Assembly (NCBI RefSeq): GCF_029784135.1
Contig: NC_073745.1
Coordinates: 277,671,803-277,735,802 of the forward strand
DNA: 64,000 nt
Direction: 5' to 3'
Origin: Toxorhynchites rutilus septentrionalis
Taxonomy: Eukaryota; Arthropoda; Insecta; Diptera; Culicidae
Shown here: positions 1 to 10,930 of the stretch, piece after piece
Layout of the letters: every line of letters begins with the position of its first letter
Position numbering within the stretch: position 1 is the first letter of the stretch
Position numbers and translations under genes: made by a program
The notes under the pieces: model-generated
What the model was told of the DNA's origin: nothing
The model's input: the letters and a program-made list of their open reading frames with translations, nothing else
The model's database searches: none

Positions 1-600
1 CTTCAGAGTGCAACTCGGTGCTGATGTGCAACAAGATTTTTGTACCCAGTTGAGCTCTCACTCCTTGTGCACACACGCGCTCTGGCAAATGAGCACGCTC
101 CGAAACACAGATGAAATGTTTGGTTGTCAGTGCGGCGTCCCATAGACAAAAGTCAAAAAATTCACTTTTATATTCACCCAAACTAAGTAGGCGGTGTGTT
201 CCATACATGTTTCAGGCATGCTGAAACGATCTCAGTAGCTATGTTAGCCCACCCAATTTGTCAGAACAAGCATGTGCAGTCAAGAAGTTTCATCTAAGCA
301 CGTGGCAAAATAATTTTCAGTGATTCATCACTGTTTTACATTGAGTTTTCGTTTACGTTCGATATATTTTAAAGTGAAACCCCAAATGGCGACGGTAGCA
401 ACACGTAAGTATAATCCGTTTCCTTAACTATTATTGGGACATGTCGCAATCACTGTGAAAATAAACGCTTCTTTGTTAAGGTAGTTTTGTTCCTTAAGAA
501 AAAAAGATACTAAAATTTCAAATCCTTCGGCGAAAAAAGTTCCGTGGAGTTCCGCTCCAAAACACCCCTCAACTTTTCAGTCATTATACCCTTGATATTC
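1..600. other. No gene recognised
   Basis: I see no supported coding region, repeat or terminus here. It is ordinary mixed-composition intergenic sequence upstream of the Transib-like relic and may contain the unrecognised 5' part of that element. No terminal repeat was found. Confidence 0.5.
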
Positions 601-612
601 TGCAAGTGATTC

Positions 613-1790
613 TTGTTGCTCAAGTTTGCTTTTTCTGATATTTCTACAATAAAGAATAAGCAAATTTTCGAACAATGGCTCCCAGTTGACTGGATGAATC
701 CAAAAAACGCTATTATCTGGATGAATCCTCGGCCAAGTTCAACATCGTACTGTAGACCGCTTAAATTTGTGTTCACGACCCACAAGCTATTCTTGGCATT
801 CAGTCAGAAATGGAGAAGAAAATTGAAGCGTTACAGATTTTCATCATCAACAACAATAGCGCTCAGTTCGTTGTAAGTTTTGAATTCCATGTTACTATGA
901 TAGATGGAAAGGTGGCAAATGTGCTTTCCGGAAATAAAGCTTCTGCAAAATGCTTAATTTGTGGATCTTTTCCGAAAGTGATTAATACATCGAAGGCTGT
1001 TGAGACAGTACCAAATACCGAAACTTACAAGCTAGGCCTGTCACCACTGCATTGCAAGATAAAATGTTTTGAATGCGTAATTCACATCGGTCACAGGTTA
1101 GGTATAGAATGTTTAATAGTGTATAAATAATAACTATCATTCATTTTAACAGATTGCCATTCAAAACCTGGCAAGTGAAAACTGCTGAACATAAGCAAGA
1201 GTATGAAAGCAGGAAGCGAGAAATTCAATAGGCGTTCAAGTCAAGAATGGGTCTAGTTGTCGACAAGCCGAAACCGGGGGTATTGTTCAAGCAATGACGG
1301 CAACACTGCACGGAATTTTTTCTCGGATCCACAAACCAGCTCGGAAATAACAGGGGTAAGTGTGGAACGAATTTCGCTACAATTCTACGTATAATATCGT
1401 CGGGGCGAAAAATTGAAATGTCCAAATACCAGAAACTATTGTCGGATACAAGAGATATCTACATAAGCCTGTACGGATGGTATTTTATGCCTGTAACTGT
1501 GCATAAGTTATTGGTACACAGTTCAGATATTATGGAAGTATTTGATCTGCCTATTGGCCAGTTATCGGAAGAGGCTTTAGAAGCTACACACAGGCTGATC
1601 GGGGAGAACAGGTTGAAGCATAAAAGGAAAGCATCAAGAATTGAGAGTAAAAAGGACTTGATGAACTATATGCTGCTTTCTTCTGACCCTTCCATAGCAG
1701 GGAAGAGAAAAATTATAGCGAATAGTCATCACACGGATGTCAATGATATTTCTTTTTTTTTTTTTTGCTGATACAGTTGAATTTGATTCT
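613..1790 (+). pseudogene. Transib/RAG1-like transposase relic
   Basis: Seen: pieces in different frames read colinearly. Near 700-780 is NPRPSSTSYCRPLKF; from 810, a block with MIDGKV, CLICG (CxxC) and a GLSPLHC segment; from 1418, WYFMPVTVHKLLVHS, then LPIGQLSEEALEA and an RKASR...LMNYMLLSSDPSI tail. A 56-bp GT-AG intron at 1097-1152 joins HIGHR to LPFKTWQVK. From family knowledge, the SEE...A/NK...RK.SR...LL.SSDP block matches the catalytic-glutamate region of Transib transposases and the RAG1 core, and the CxxC piece matches the zinc-binding region before the second aspartate motif. Frame changes near 790, 1265 and 1345 and an in-frame stop near 1230 break it. The 5' third and terminal repeats were not found. 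It is a dead copy; the superfamily assignment is by recognised motifs. Confidence 0.65.
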
Positions 1791-2075
1791 ATTTGTCTTT
1801 TTAATGAAACTGAATTTTTTTTTGAATTTACGAAATAATCGAAATATGTAAGAAAAGAAATAAGACATAAGCTTTCTCATCACATTATTTAGAAGAGGTG
1901 TACTTATTCATAAACTAACAAATATTACAAAATAGAGAATAAAAATTTACCTTTAAGGGAAATTCCAAGATAATAAATAAATAATAAATAGTGTACAGTT
2001 TCTCCTGCTATATAATACATGTATGGAATGTTAAAATTAAATGTGACCCTAGAATAGAAAACATTTAAAAATTGA

Positions 2076-2590
2076 AAAATCACCAGAGTGGCGTTTGCGT
2101 AAGTTTGCCATCGGATGAAAAATAAAAGATTATATTATTTGTGTATTATCCAAACAGGAGAAATATTCCGGAAAGCATTTTATTTCTTCATAACATTATT
2201 AATTTGGCGTTTAAGATACTTTTGCGATTATGTACAAAACGTTAGTCTTTTATGCAAACAAAATCGTAAAAAAAGCATTAATCTTTTATGCAAAGAGTAA
2301 GAATATATAAATCAAACATTTCCCTAGAGTAAAATGTATTTAATTGTTAAAAATGAAGCATTAGCAACTTAGACGAAAAAATGCATAAAAAAAATAAAAA
2401 ATCACCACGGTGGCGTTTAGGTCACTGTGTCGTCGGATGAGATATAAAAGATTGTGTGTTATTAGCCTTTTATCTAAACAGGAGAAGCATTCCAGAGAAC
2501 AATTTAATGTTATGTCACTATTAATATACTATACAATATTAATTTGGTGCTTAAGACACTTTTTCGATTACGTATAATACATAAATTTTT
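2076..2590. repeat. Diverged direct duplication, two units about 320 bp apart
   Basis: Unit one (about 2076-2250) and unit two (about 2397-2580) share, in order, AAAATCACCA..GTGGCGTTT, TCGGATGA, ATAAAAGATT, ..CAAACAGGAGAA, a TTAATTTGG block and an AAGATACTTTTGCGATTA-type block. Nothing coding is visible. It may be a tandem duplication inside an old AT-rich element. The surrounding 1791-2805 is AT-rich with no other recognised feature except a small repeat of TTTTACGCTGAAA near 2735-2770. Confidence 0.6.
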
Positions 2591-2815
2591 AATGCATATA
2601 GTAGATTTCATCATAACTAACATTTTTTCCATAATACCTATCCGAAAAAATGACTATAAGGGTTGTTTTGATTTCTGTCCCGCATCCTCATATATTCAAC
2701 GCACTGTGCGCCGTGGTCGCAAGGCCAGTTTTAAGCTGAGTTTTACGCTGAAATTTACGCTGAAATTCGCGCCGTGTTGCGCGCTTGAATCTGGATTGCT
2801 CTGTTGAGATATTTT

Positions 2816-4150
2816 GACGTGGGACTACGTCTAACCGGAATATATGGAGGGGAAAATGAAAACCTAAACCCAGAACATGCAGGAAAAAATGAAAGATTTC
2901 GAATGCTTATAGCTCGAACATTTCGTACTGGATAGGAGAGATGTTTGCATCACTTGATAGGGAATATTTCTACGCATCTATCGCAACTAACAAAATGTTG
3001 TTTTTCATTAGATAAACAATTGAATAACTGTAAAATATTAGGCGTTATCTAAACGCCCTAACTGCATCGTTTTGATTGGCCCGATTTACGGTTTCCATAA
3101 CACAGCCATCAAAACCAAGCAGCCTTGGGGAAATCGGCATTGCAAATACATGAAAGTAGGGGGACTTTTGTTCTCATCGAAAAATGTTCCCTAACACAGA
3201 CTTTAAAACCAAGCAGCGAAATCGGCATTGCAAGCACACGAATGAGCCTAGAGCCGAGTGAACTGAAAAGTTTAAACCCTCTTAAAGCCAAAAAGAAGAA
3301 AAAGAACACACGAAAGTAGGGGGAGCTTTTGTTCCCACTGAAATGTGTTCCCTAATAGAGATTTCTAAACCAAGGTGCCTGGAGAAATCGGTATTTCAAA
3401 TTCATGCAAGTCGGGGGTATTTTTGTTCCGACTGGAATGTGTTTCCCTAACACAGACTTCAAATCCATGAAGCGTGTGGAAATCGGCATTGCGAATTCAT
3501 ACAAATCGGGGGTATTTTTGTTCCGATTGAAATGTGTTTCCCTAACACAGACTTCAAAACCGTGGTTTCTGGGGAAATCGGCTCTGCAAATAAATGCAAA
3601 CTGCTAGTACTTTTGTCCTCGCTTGCCTTTGTGCAGAGTGGAATATGTCTGTCCTAACATGATCTTCTAAACTTAGGAACCTGGGAAAATCGTGCAGCCA
3701 CTAGAAGCGAATGAACTTCCCAGTTTCAAGCAAATTCGAGATTCGAGAAGTATGTACACTTTTGGGATGTAAACTTCAGAGGGAAATGTAAAATAAAATA
3801 ATCGTTTGATAATATTTTTTTTTGTCTTTATTGGAAAGATTTTCAGCCTTAGGCTGGTTCATCAAACGTTTGATAATTCTTCCGTACATATATTTTGTTC
3901 TAGTCATCATACCAAACGTAAAAGGTCCGTCATTAAATTTACTTGTAACGAAGAACAATCAATCACAATAAATGAATTGACTTTACACGGCATTTGTTCA
4001 TTTTTTTCACTCGCAGAGCAAATATATTGAACTCAATTGAATTTGGAAACTGTTTCATTCAATCAAGAATTTAATCAATACAAACGAATGATTGCTCAGC
4101 TAAGGTAGTTCCACGTGAACCTTGCGGTTATATCATAGATATAACCCACT
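2816..4150 (-). mobile_element. Hairpin-ended family, copy 1 (minus orientation)
   Basis: The right end is at 2816, where GACGTGGGACTACGTC follows TTTT. The left end is near 4126-4150, with a hairpin (GGTTATATC...GATATAACC) followed on the minus strand by GCAAGG and a CACGTGGAACTA motif. Most of the interior aligns in reverse complement with the copy at 25299-26440, including the GGCGTTATCTAAACGCC region near 3040, the repeated segments at 3100-3700, and the TTTACGTTTGATATGATGACTA-like segment near 3910. The interior has four imperfect tandem units of about 100-120 bp (3090-3640), each with 'ggaaatcggcattgcaaat' and 'CCCTAACACAGACTT'. No coding sequence is recognised. Confidence 0.6.
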
Positions 4151-4624
4151 AATTTTTTTTTTCTTCACACAAGCGTATACGGTTCAAATGGGGGCGCGCT
4201 GTTGTTTTTATGCTTTGCTTAGAACGAACGAAGACAAAGCGGGCGCTAGAAGTTGATGTGTATGTGTGTGTGTGTAAATAGAATGAGACGCGCATCACAC
4301 AAGTGAGAAGAAATGTTTAGTATCTGAGTTCTGCGCCGAATACATTTTGCGCTGTCGTGCTTATGAATTTTGTGCGCTTCGCATCAAGAGAGAATACGAG
4401 TGTTCTTTGAGCGCGTGCTGATGAAAACTCAACTCAAGCGCAGCGCTGCGTTTGTTTTCTAAAGACTGAATATGGCCTAATATCTCTATACCTCATTCGA
4501 TCGTCAGAGTGCCTCGGAAAATTAATAGGGGGAGAGGGAGCCAAAATACGTCGCATTGTTGACGTGTACTAAGGAATCGTTTGACTCAATTTGCTCGTTC
4601 ATCGCTACTAATACTATTTTAGAC
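4151..4624. other. No gene; short TG microsatellite
   Basis: No coding region or element end recognised. A short (TG)n run lies at about 4257-4275. Confidence 0.5.
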
Positions 4625-5210
4625 TACACCCAGTTTTTTTTTACGCGGGGGATACGTAGTTCGTAAAAAAAAACCGCGTTAATTGGAAAATCCGCGTGAA
4701 AAAAACCGGGTTAATTGGAAAATCCGCGTAAAAAAACATGTCACCTAATGATAGATTTCAAATGGGACACTCCTCACGTAAAACGGAAGTAAAAGAAGAT
4801 TCCCTCGTGATTTGTACACTCTATTGCCGGCGCACATGTAGTACCACTGCTGGACCGTCCAGAGCCAAGTAGACAGGGAAATACGTTCACGAATCGCTGC
4901 TCGAAAAAACCCCGTCCCGTTGTACCACCCGGTGAGATCCCCATTACTCAACGCCTGAAATCCACGTAAGGTGCGGCACTAATTTCCCTCATAAGCATCA
5001 ACAAGCATTAATTACTGTAATATGCTCTGAGGGAGTATAAGAGAGAAATGTGAGCTGAGGGAGAGATTTGATATTGCACTGGTACCGGGTAAAAAACCGC
5101 GTTAATTGAAAAATCCGCGTAATAAAAAACAGCGTTAATTGGAAAATCCACGTAAAAATAACCTCGTAAAAAAAACCGCGCAAAAAAACACGTAAAAAAA
5201 CCTGGGTGTA
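4625..5210. mobile_element. MITE with TACACCCAG termini and subterminal 30-bp repeats
   Basis: The ends are inverted: TACACCCAG plus a T-run and ACGCGG at the left, and the complement ending CCTGGGTGTA at the right. Just inside each end are two to three imperfect units of about 30 bp, with CCGCGTTAATTGGAAAAT followed by CCGCGT. The centre (4745-5075) is unrelated and non-coding as far as I can see. A target duplication is not obvious. Subterminal arrays like this often bind transposase, but no autonomous partner is visible. Confidence 0.6.
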
Positions 5211-5519
5211 CTTCGAAATTTAAGAACCAACTTTTAAGTGCAAAGTTTTGATGGCCCTGCAAGGGCTAATGATTTGCGTGGTTTGGTAGTAACAGCTAAA
5301 GTTCCTTGCAAGAACAATAAACAAACTGGTCATATACATTTTTTTTCGTTTTTGTCAATGCGCACTGCACAGAATACGTATCGTGATGGTTAATCGTGGT
5401 AAATCCATCAGGAAATGACTGAACAATAATTGTGAGTACAAGAGGAAGCTTGTAACTTCCAATGGCTTGCATCGATAATCCTTCATCGAACCATTCGCTA
5501 CGTTAAACCGCTTAAAATA
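5211..5519. other. No gene recognised
   Basis: Spacer between the MITE and the mariner. No feature supported. Confidence 0.5.
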
Positions 5520-6817
5520 TTGGGTTGGGGAAAAAGAAATGTCGTATATTGTCAATATATGGCAACACTTAAACATATCTTGTGTTGTACTTATCGCATC
5601 GGGTCATACTATACGGCTATTTAAAAACGACAATCTGTGCTACAAGTGTCATTTTGGACAGTGTTGTGATTGTTCTTTTCAGTCTCAAGTTATAGTGCGT
5701 CAAAGATGGAGTCCACCAAGCAAGAAATTCGCCATATTTTACGTTTTTACTACCTGCGAGGTAAAACTGCAACGAAGGCGGCCGAAAAAATTCGTGTAGT
5801 TTATGGACCCGATACTGTAACGATTCGCACAGCACAGCGATGGTTTGATCGATTTCGTTCTGGTGTAGTTGCTGTCGAAGATACACCCCGTACTGGTAGG
5901 CCAATCGTCGTGGAAACCGATAAAATCGTTGAAATCATCCAAGTAGACCGGCATATGAGCACTCGCTGGATTGGCCAGGAACTGGGCTTAGACCATGAAA
6001 CCGCTTGGATCCATTCGCAGAAGATTGGATCCCAAAAAAAGCTAGATGTATGGGTGCCACACGAGTTGACGCAAAAATAATCTTTTAGACCGAATCAACG
6101 CGATGCACTGCTGAAACGGAACGAACTCGACCCATTTTTGAAGAAGATGGTGACTGGCGATGAAAAGTGGATCACGTGCGACAACCTAAAGCGAAAAAAG
6201 TCATGGTCGAAGCGCGGTGAGCCGGCCCAAACCATCGCCAAGCCCGGATTGACGGCCAGGAAGGTTTTGCTGTGTGTTTGGTGGGATTGGAAGGGAATCA
6301 TCCACTATGAGCTGCTCAACTATGGCCAGACCCTCAACTCGGTTCTTTACTGTGAACAGCTTGACCGTTTGAAGCAGGCAATTGACCAGAAGCGGCCAGA
6401 AAGGATCAATAGGAATGGTGTTGTTTTCCACCAGGACAACGCTCGGCCTCACACATCTTTGATGACCCGCCTGATGCTACGGGAGCTCGGATAGAATGTC
6501 CTATTGCACCCACCGTATAGTCCGGACCTGGCTCCAAGTGATTACCATCTCTTCCGGTCCATGCAAAACGCTCTTGGTGATACTAAGTTGGCCTCAAAGA
6601 GGCTTGCGAAAACTGGCTGTCCGAGTTTTTTGCAAATAAGAAGGGTGGGGTTTTAAAAGGGGGGGGGGGTGTATAATGAAGTTGCCTTCTAAATGGCAAC
6701 AAGTTTGCGAACAAAACGGCACATATTTGACTTAAATTGGATAAATTTAATTTAAGTATGTTAAATAAAGCGTCAAATTTCGATCAGAAATACGACATTT
6801 CTTTTTCCCCAACCCTA
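5520..6817 (+). mobile_element. mariner element, copy M1, full length with both ITRs
   Basis: Inverted termini of about 28 bp: the left begins TTGGGTTGGGGAAAAAGAAA, and the right ends in the complement of GGTTGGGGAAAAAGAAATG plus a short terminal variant. TA dinucleotides flank both sides (5518-5519 and 6818-6819). The length of about 1.3 kb is normal for mariner. The transposase inside is broken. Sister copies of the same family are at 34687-35144 and 46110-52617. Confidence 0.93.
5706..6735 (+). pseudogene. mariner transposase (DD34D), disrupted
   Basis: The start is the ATG at 5706 (MESTKQEIRH). The N-terminal paired-like helix-turn-helix region runs to WVPHELTQK at about 6075, where an A-run indel shifts the frame. 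The second frame resumes at 6138 with MVTGDEKW (first catalytic Asp), HQDNARPHTS (second Asp) and a TGG-to-TAG stop at 6492. Beyond the stop, YSPDLAPSDYHLF (third Asp) is still readable. A one-base loss near 6600 and an 11-base G-run at 6659-6669 add further breaks before the final stop at 6733. From family knowledge, WVPHEL and YSPDLAPSDYHLF are mariner signatures. The protein acts in the nucleus on its ITRs with TA targets. This copy cannot make a full transposase. Confidence 0.9.
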
Positions 6818-6948
6818 TATAATGCCAATGTTCAACAAAACCTTCAATTTGGTCTAATTAAGCTTCTATGTGACGTATAGTTCAGCATATCGTTTTATTA
6901 AACACTTAATACTAAAGTTCGACCATTACTCAACTGACTAGTTTAATA

Positions 6949-7678
6949 CGAGGGTCACTATTTATATTTCGGGAATTGGCAACACTGATGTCATGTGAGT
7001 CCATCTGACGGTTCCATCGTGAAGTTTGACATTTTTGACGATATACGTACTCAGAACATTTTGTCATACGGACGCTATTTGTTTATTTTATATTTAGTTG
7101 AAAGTTTGGTCTCGGCAAAAAAATGGAACTGAATCGTGAACATTTTCGTGCGATGATTTTTCACGGCTTTCGACGTGGATTATCACAACAAGAGTGCGTC
7201 AATCAACATAATTTGACTTTTGGCGATGAAGCTCCATCAAAAACCACTGTGTATCGCTGGTATAGTGAATTCAATCGTGGTCGTAGTTCGCTGTCCGACG
7301 AGTTTCGTGAAGGTCGTCCAAAATCGACTGTAGTGCCAGAAAACATCGATGCTGTGCACGAAATGATTAAGCAAGATCGTCATGTAACCTATTGTGAGAT
7401 TGAGGCATCCCTAAGCATTAGTTCCACCAGCATATATGCGATTTTACATGAACACTTAGTTGTGCGAAAATTATGTTCACGTTGGATCCCACATAATTTG
7501 ACAATCGCTCAAAAAAAAAGGCTCGTATCGATTGGAATAAATGCTTTGAAAATTGGTTTAAGCGCATGCAAAAGTGTATCGATCATCGTGGCGAGTACTT
7601 TGAAAAACAATAAAAATATGTTCGCAGCTTAACTATTTGTTTTTGTTCCTATTCCCGAAATATAAATAGTGACCCTCG
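6949..7678 (+). mobile_element. Internally deleted mariner-type element with perfect ITRs
   Basis: The 28-30 bp termini are perfect inverted repeats by eye, starting CGAGGGTCACTATTTATATT at the left and ending in its complement at the right. They are flanked by TA at 6947-6948 and 7679-7680. At 730 bp it is a little over half of mariner length, because the transposase middle is missing. It could be mobilised in trans if a full-length relative exists. Confidence 0.93.
7123..7632 (+). pseudogene. SETMAR-like mariner transposase with catalytic core deleted
   Basis: It begins MELNREHFRAMIFHGFRRGL and keeps the DNA-binding half: helix-turn-helix, GDEAPSKTTVYRWYSEF, GRSSLSDE, GRPKS, and the WIPHNLTIAQKK linker near residue 130. 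After about 7535 the sequence jumps to the original C-terminus in another frame, where WNKCFENWFKRMQK...GEYFEKQ ends at the TAA at 7611-7613. All three catalytic Asp motifs are therefore lost and the end is frameshifted. The family call rests on these motifs. If expressed, such a product could bind the ITRs without cutting; that is speculation. Confidence 0.88.
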
Positions 7679-8574
7679 TAACAGCTAATAATCGTTTCGT
7701 GTCGGTAGGGCAGAGTGTTAATGTTCTAATGAAAGCTACATTTCTGGCTTAAATTGCGGCTGTTCAACATCTTCATGAGTTGTTGAATAATCGAAAATAG
7801 AAGCATGGGGATAAAATCGAGCATCTTTCGAATATATCCTCGCTTCCAAGTTACTTCACGATTCGAAGAATCTTTCTCTACAAAATGACTTTTACTTCAC
7901 TTTTATGATCTGGCCACACGACTACTTGATTTACCAAGTTGTATTTAGTTTTAAAAATTCATTGACAAAGTAACAAATTATCCTTGTGTAGAATTCATTG
8001 GAATTTTTAAAACTGCCTTTCGATTTGCGGTGCGATGGTTTCTTCTGGAGTTATTCATCATCAAAGTCGAGAGGTGATTTTTCATTTAAGCTGAAATTTC
8101 TCTGTTTGGGAAGGTCCAACCGGAACGTTCTTGGAACCAAATAAAAGCTGATTGATAAGGTCAATTGGATTTGCTGTTGAATTGGTTAGCAAAAAAATTC
8201 TGCTCGTCCAGAATATTCTTGAAAAAACAAAGAAAAATCGATTTTTCATTTCTTCCTGATATTGTAACCCACTACACCTACACACACCAAGATAAAAATA
8301 TGTACGTAAAATATTCTAATACCTGAAAGTAGCTTCAAAATGATACGCATCCCATCGATATGCGTTGATTTTTCACGAAGTTACAGTTCTGTTCCTGTAA
8401 TTTTTTTGTCGAGTGTATATACCTGGAATTTGCAATTTTAAATTTTCCCGCTGAACACTTTTCAATTATTTTTTTGAATCAGTACTATTGTCAGTAGTCT
8501 TAATGTCAATTTTATGAACGATCACTGTCACTGAGTTTGTTTACATCGTCATTAAGAACAATTTTTTTTTCGGC
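7679..8574. other. No gene recognised
   Basis: About 0.9 kb of AT-rich sequence with no supported coding region or repeat terminus. Its 3' part may include the unrecognised 5' end of the decayed mariner that follows. Confidence 0.5.
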
Positions 8575-9194
8575 GATTTTTGATATGAATCATTCTATTG
8601 GTCAAAGATGTTGTGTGAAATGTTGTGTTGTTAACAAAATTTCTTGTGCCGAAACGTTGAAAATATTACAGAATACATTTAGCGAACCAAATATGTCGAA
8701 AACGCGGGTACCTGAATGTAGAATGAAGAAGAGATAAACAATTGGCCACGTCAAGGACGATCATCCAATTCTTCAACTCGGAAAACGTCATCATCAGAGC
8801 TAGCCCATCAATCAAATATCTTTCACGAGATCTTTTGTCATATTTTGATTGATGTTTTGAGCATGAGAAAAGCCGCAGCATGACTAGTGCCAAAAGAGCT
8901 CAATTTTCTTCAAAAAATTCATCGCAATCAAGTGGCTGAAGACATACCTGAACGTTCAAATTCTGATCCCACGTTCATTCAACACATAACTACTAGCGAC
9001 GAGACATTGTCTTGCAAACGAGTCCACAATCATCAGCATGGATATTTGCAAACGAGTTGAAACCGAAGAAAACCACTTTATAGTCGATAAGAAGTGCAGG
9101 TAGTACTAACTGTTCTACGATATTCGTGGTGTTGTCCAATCGGAACTTCTTCCGGAGACCCAAACGGCCGATAGAGAGTATTACATTGGGACTA

Positions 9195-10445
9195 AAGGGT
9201 GTGTCACATCAAATTGCATCACGGAAAAAACGCTGTAGAAATTTAATTTTTAGGAATTATATCTTCAGCTTTCCCTTATAATCAGATAAGAGTGTATAGA
9301 TCACGTTGGCCATGCTTCACTGTCAATTTTTCGTAAATTTGGAAAAATGTCACATCGGGACATCGGTAAGATGCTGGGAATCGTCCAATCCACGGTCAGC
9401 AGAGTACTAAAACGATACTTCGAGAACCTAACCATCGACCGGAAGGTGAAGAACGGCAAAAATGGATGCTCCGTCAGTGAAAAAGATCACAAGCGCGTAG
9501 TTAAGCAGTTTAGACGTGATCCGAGAAGTTCGGTCCGGGATGTCTCCAATAAGCTGAATTTGTCAAGTTCATTCGTCCAGCGGACCAAGCAGCGGGAGGG
9601 CCTGCGTACATACAAAGTTCAGAAGGCTCCTTACCGCGACGAAAGGCAAAACATGGTGGTGAAGACGCGAGCCCGGAAGCTGTACACCGAAATGCTGACG
9701 AAGCCGCATTGCCTGGTAATGGACGACGAAACCTACGTCAAAGCGGACTTTCGTCAGCTGCCGGGCCTGTTGTTCTTCTCCGCAGAGGACAAATTCAGCG
9801 TTCCGAAGGAGATTCGCAAGCAGAAACTATCCAAGTTTGCCAAAAAGTACATGGTGTGGCAAGCGATCTGCTCTTGCGGAAAGCGGAGCGCCCCCTTCGT
9901 GATGACCGGCACGGTAAACGGGCAGGTTTACCTTAAGGAGTGCCTACAGAAGCGCTTACTACCACTATTGAAGCAGCACGAGGGCCCGACCAGCTTCTGG
10001 CCGGATCTCGCTTCGTGCCAATATTCAAAGGACGTGTTGGAGTGGTACGAAGCCAACGGGGTCACCTTCGTGCCAAAGGAAATGAACCCGCCCAACGCGC
10101 CGGAGCTTCGTCCAATAGAGAAATATTGGGCGATTATGAAGCAGGCCCTCCGGAAGAACCCAAAAGTTGTCAAATCGGAGGCGGACTTCAAGAGAAAATG
10201 GCTTTCTGTTCAAAAAAAAAACTACAACCTGACGTTGTACAGAACCTTATGGACGGGGTAAAGAGGAAGGTGCGAGCATACGGGCTTGGGCTCGAAGTAT
10301 GAATAAAAAGAAAATGCCAAAAGTTGTTTAATAGTTTTTATTTTAACCTAACATTATTTTAGTCTAACATTTTCAAAAGGATCGGTCTACTGGGCGAATT
10401 TCTACAGCGTTTTTTCCGTGATGCAATTTGATGTGACACACCCTT
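9195..10445 (+). mobile_element. ITmD37E (DD37E Tc1/mariner) element, copy 1
   Basis: The left terminus begins AAGGGTGTGTCACATCAAAT and the right terminus is its complement, so the ITRs exceed 35 bp. The flanking TA dinucleotides are at 9193-9194 and 10446-10447. The element interrupts an older mariner. A nearly identical sister copy is at 47013-50315. From family knowledge, DD37E elements with this organisation were described from mosquitoes. Confidence 0.92.
9347..10302 (+). pseudogene. DD37E transposase, nearly intact, N-terminal deletion and C-terminal frameshift
   Basis: The reading frame at 9347-10261 holds an HTH (SHRDIGKMLGIVQSTVSRVL), a second DNA-binding part, VMDDETY (first Asp), FWPDLAS (second Asp) and PELRPIEKYW (Glu). 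I count 37 residues between the second Asp and the Glu, which defines DD37E. Compared with the sister at 47165, codons 2-22 are missing through an exact 63-bp in-frame deletion. An A-run at 10211-10220 is 10 long where frame continuity needs 8, so the end reads NYNLTLY... instead of the family tail LQPDVVQNLMDG...YGLGLEV, which is present in another frame and ends at 10302. Activity is doubtful but the catalytic triad is complete. Confidence 0.9.
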
Positions 10446-10930
10446 TACTACATGATGTGTTTGAGAGAGAAAACTCATCACAAACGGCCAGATTTGTGGA
10501 AAGGGTTTTGCACCAGCACCAGCAAAAATGGTACATGTGTGATTGAACAAGCATCGTACTCTCCGTATATAGCCCCGTGTGACTTTTTCCTATTGCCGAA
10601 ACTCGAATTACCGCTTCGTTGAACCCGTTTTAGCAGCATTGAAGACATATAAACGAATTATAAACTTTATTTAAAACACAAATTCCTGGTATATATTTGA
10701 CAGAATGTGAAAAGTTCTAAAATTTATCCGGACACACCACAAAATTACTGAGTAAAATCAAAGCGAAAACGGTACCATATAAGTTATAGAGCAGAAATCA
10801 AGATGAAACAGTAGAAGCTATTGAGGCAAGGTTCACTAAGTGTTAAGAAATCCGTTTGATGTTGAGTTGACTTTCTTGTTAATTTTTTTAGGACTAAAAA
10901 TACTTGAGTAAATAAATAAATTGTAAAAAT

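Larger units (their letters stand above)
8575..10690 (+). pseudogene. Decayed mariner transposase, split by an ITmD37E insertion
   Basis: Frame-jumping similarity is readable: IGQRCCVKCCVVNKISCAETL and a YEW-like region near 8590-8730; GRSSNSST near 8757; DVLSMRKAAA*LVPKELNFLQK near 8850-8920; VAEDI...SNSDPTFIQHITTSDET near 8935-9005 (first Asp region); then LTVLRYSWCC near 9105-9130. The piece stops at 9194 and resumes after 10447 with RRKRPDLW, a decayed DNAPSH region, ASYSPYIAPCDFFLLPKLELP (normally YSPDLAPCDFFLFPKL; the Asp is Tyr here), and FSSIEDIK near 10650. Many stops and indels show this is much older than the element inside it. No ITRs were identified. Confidence 0.82.
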
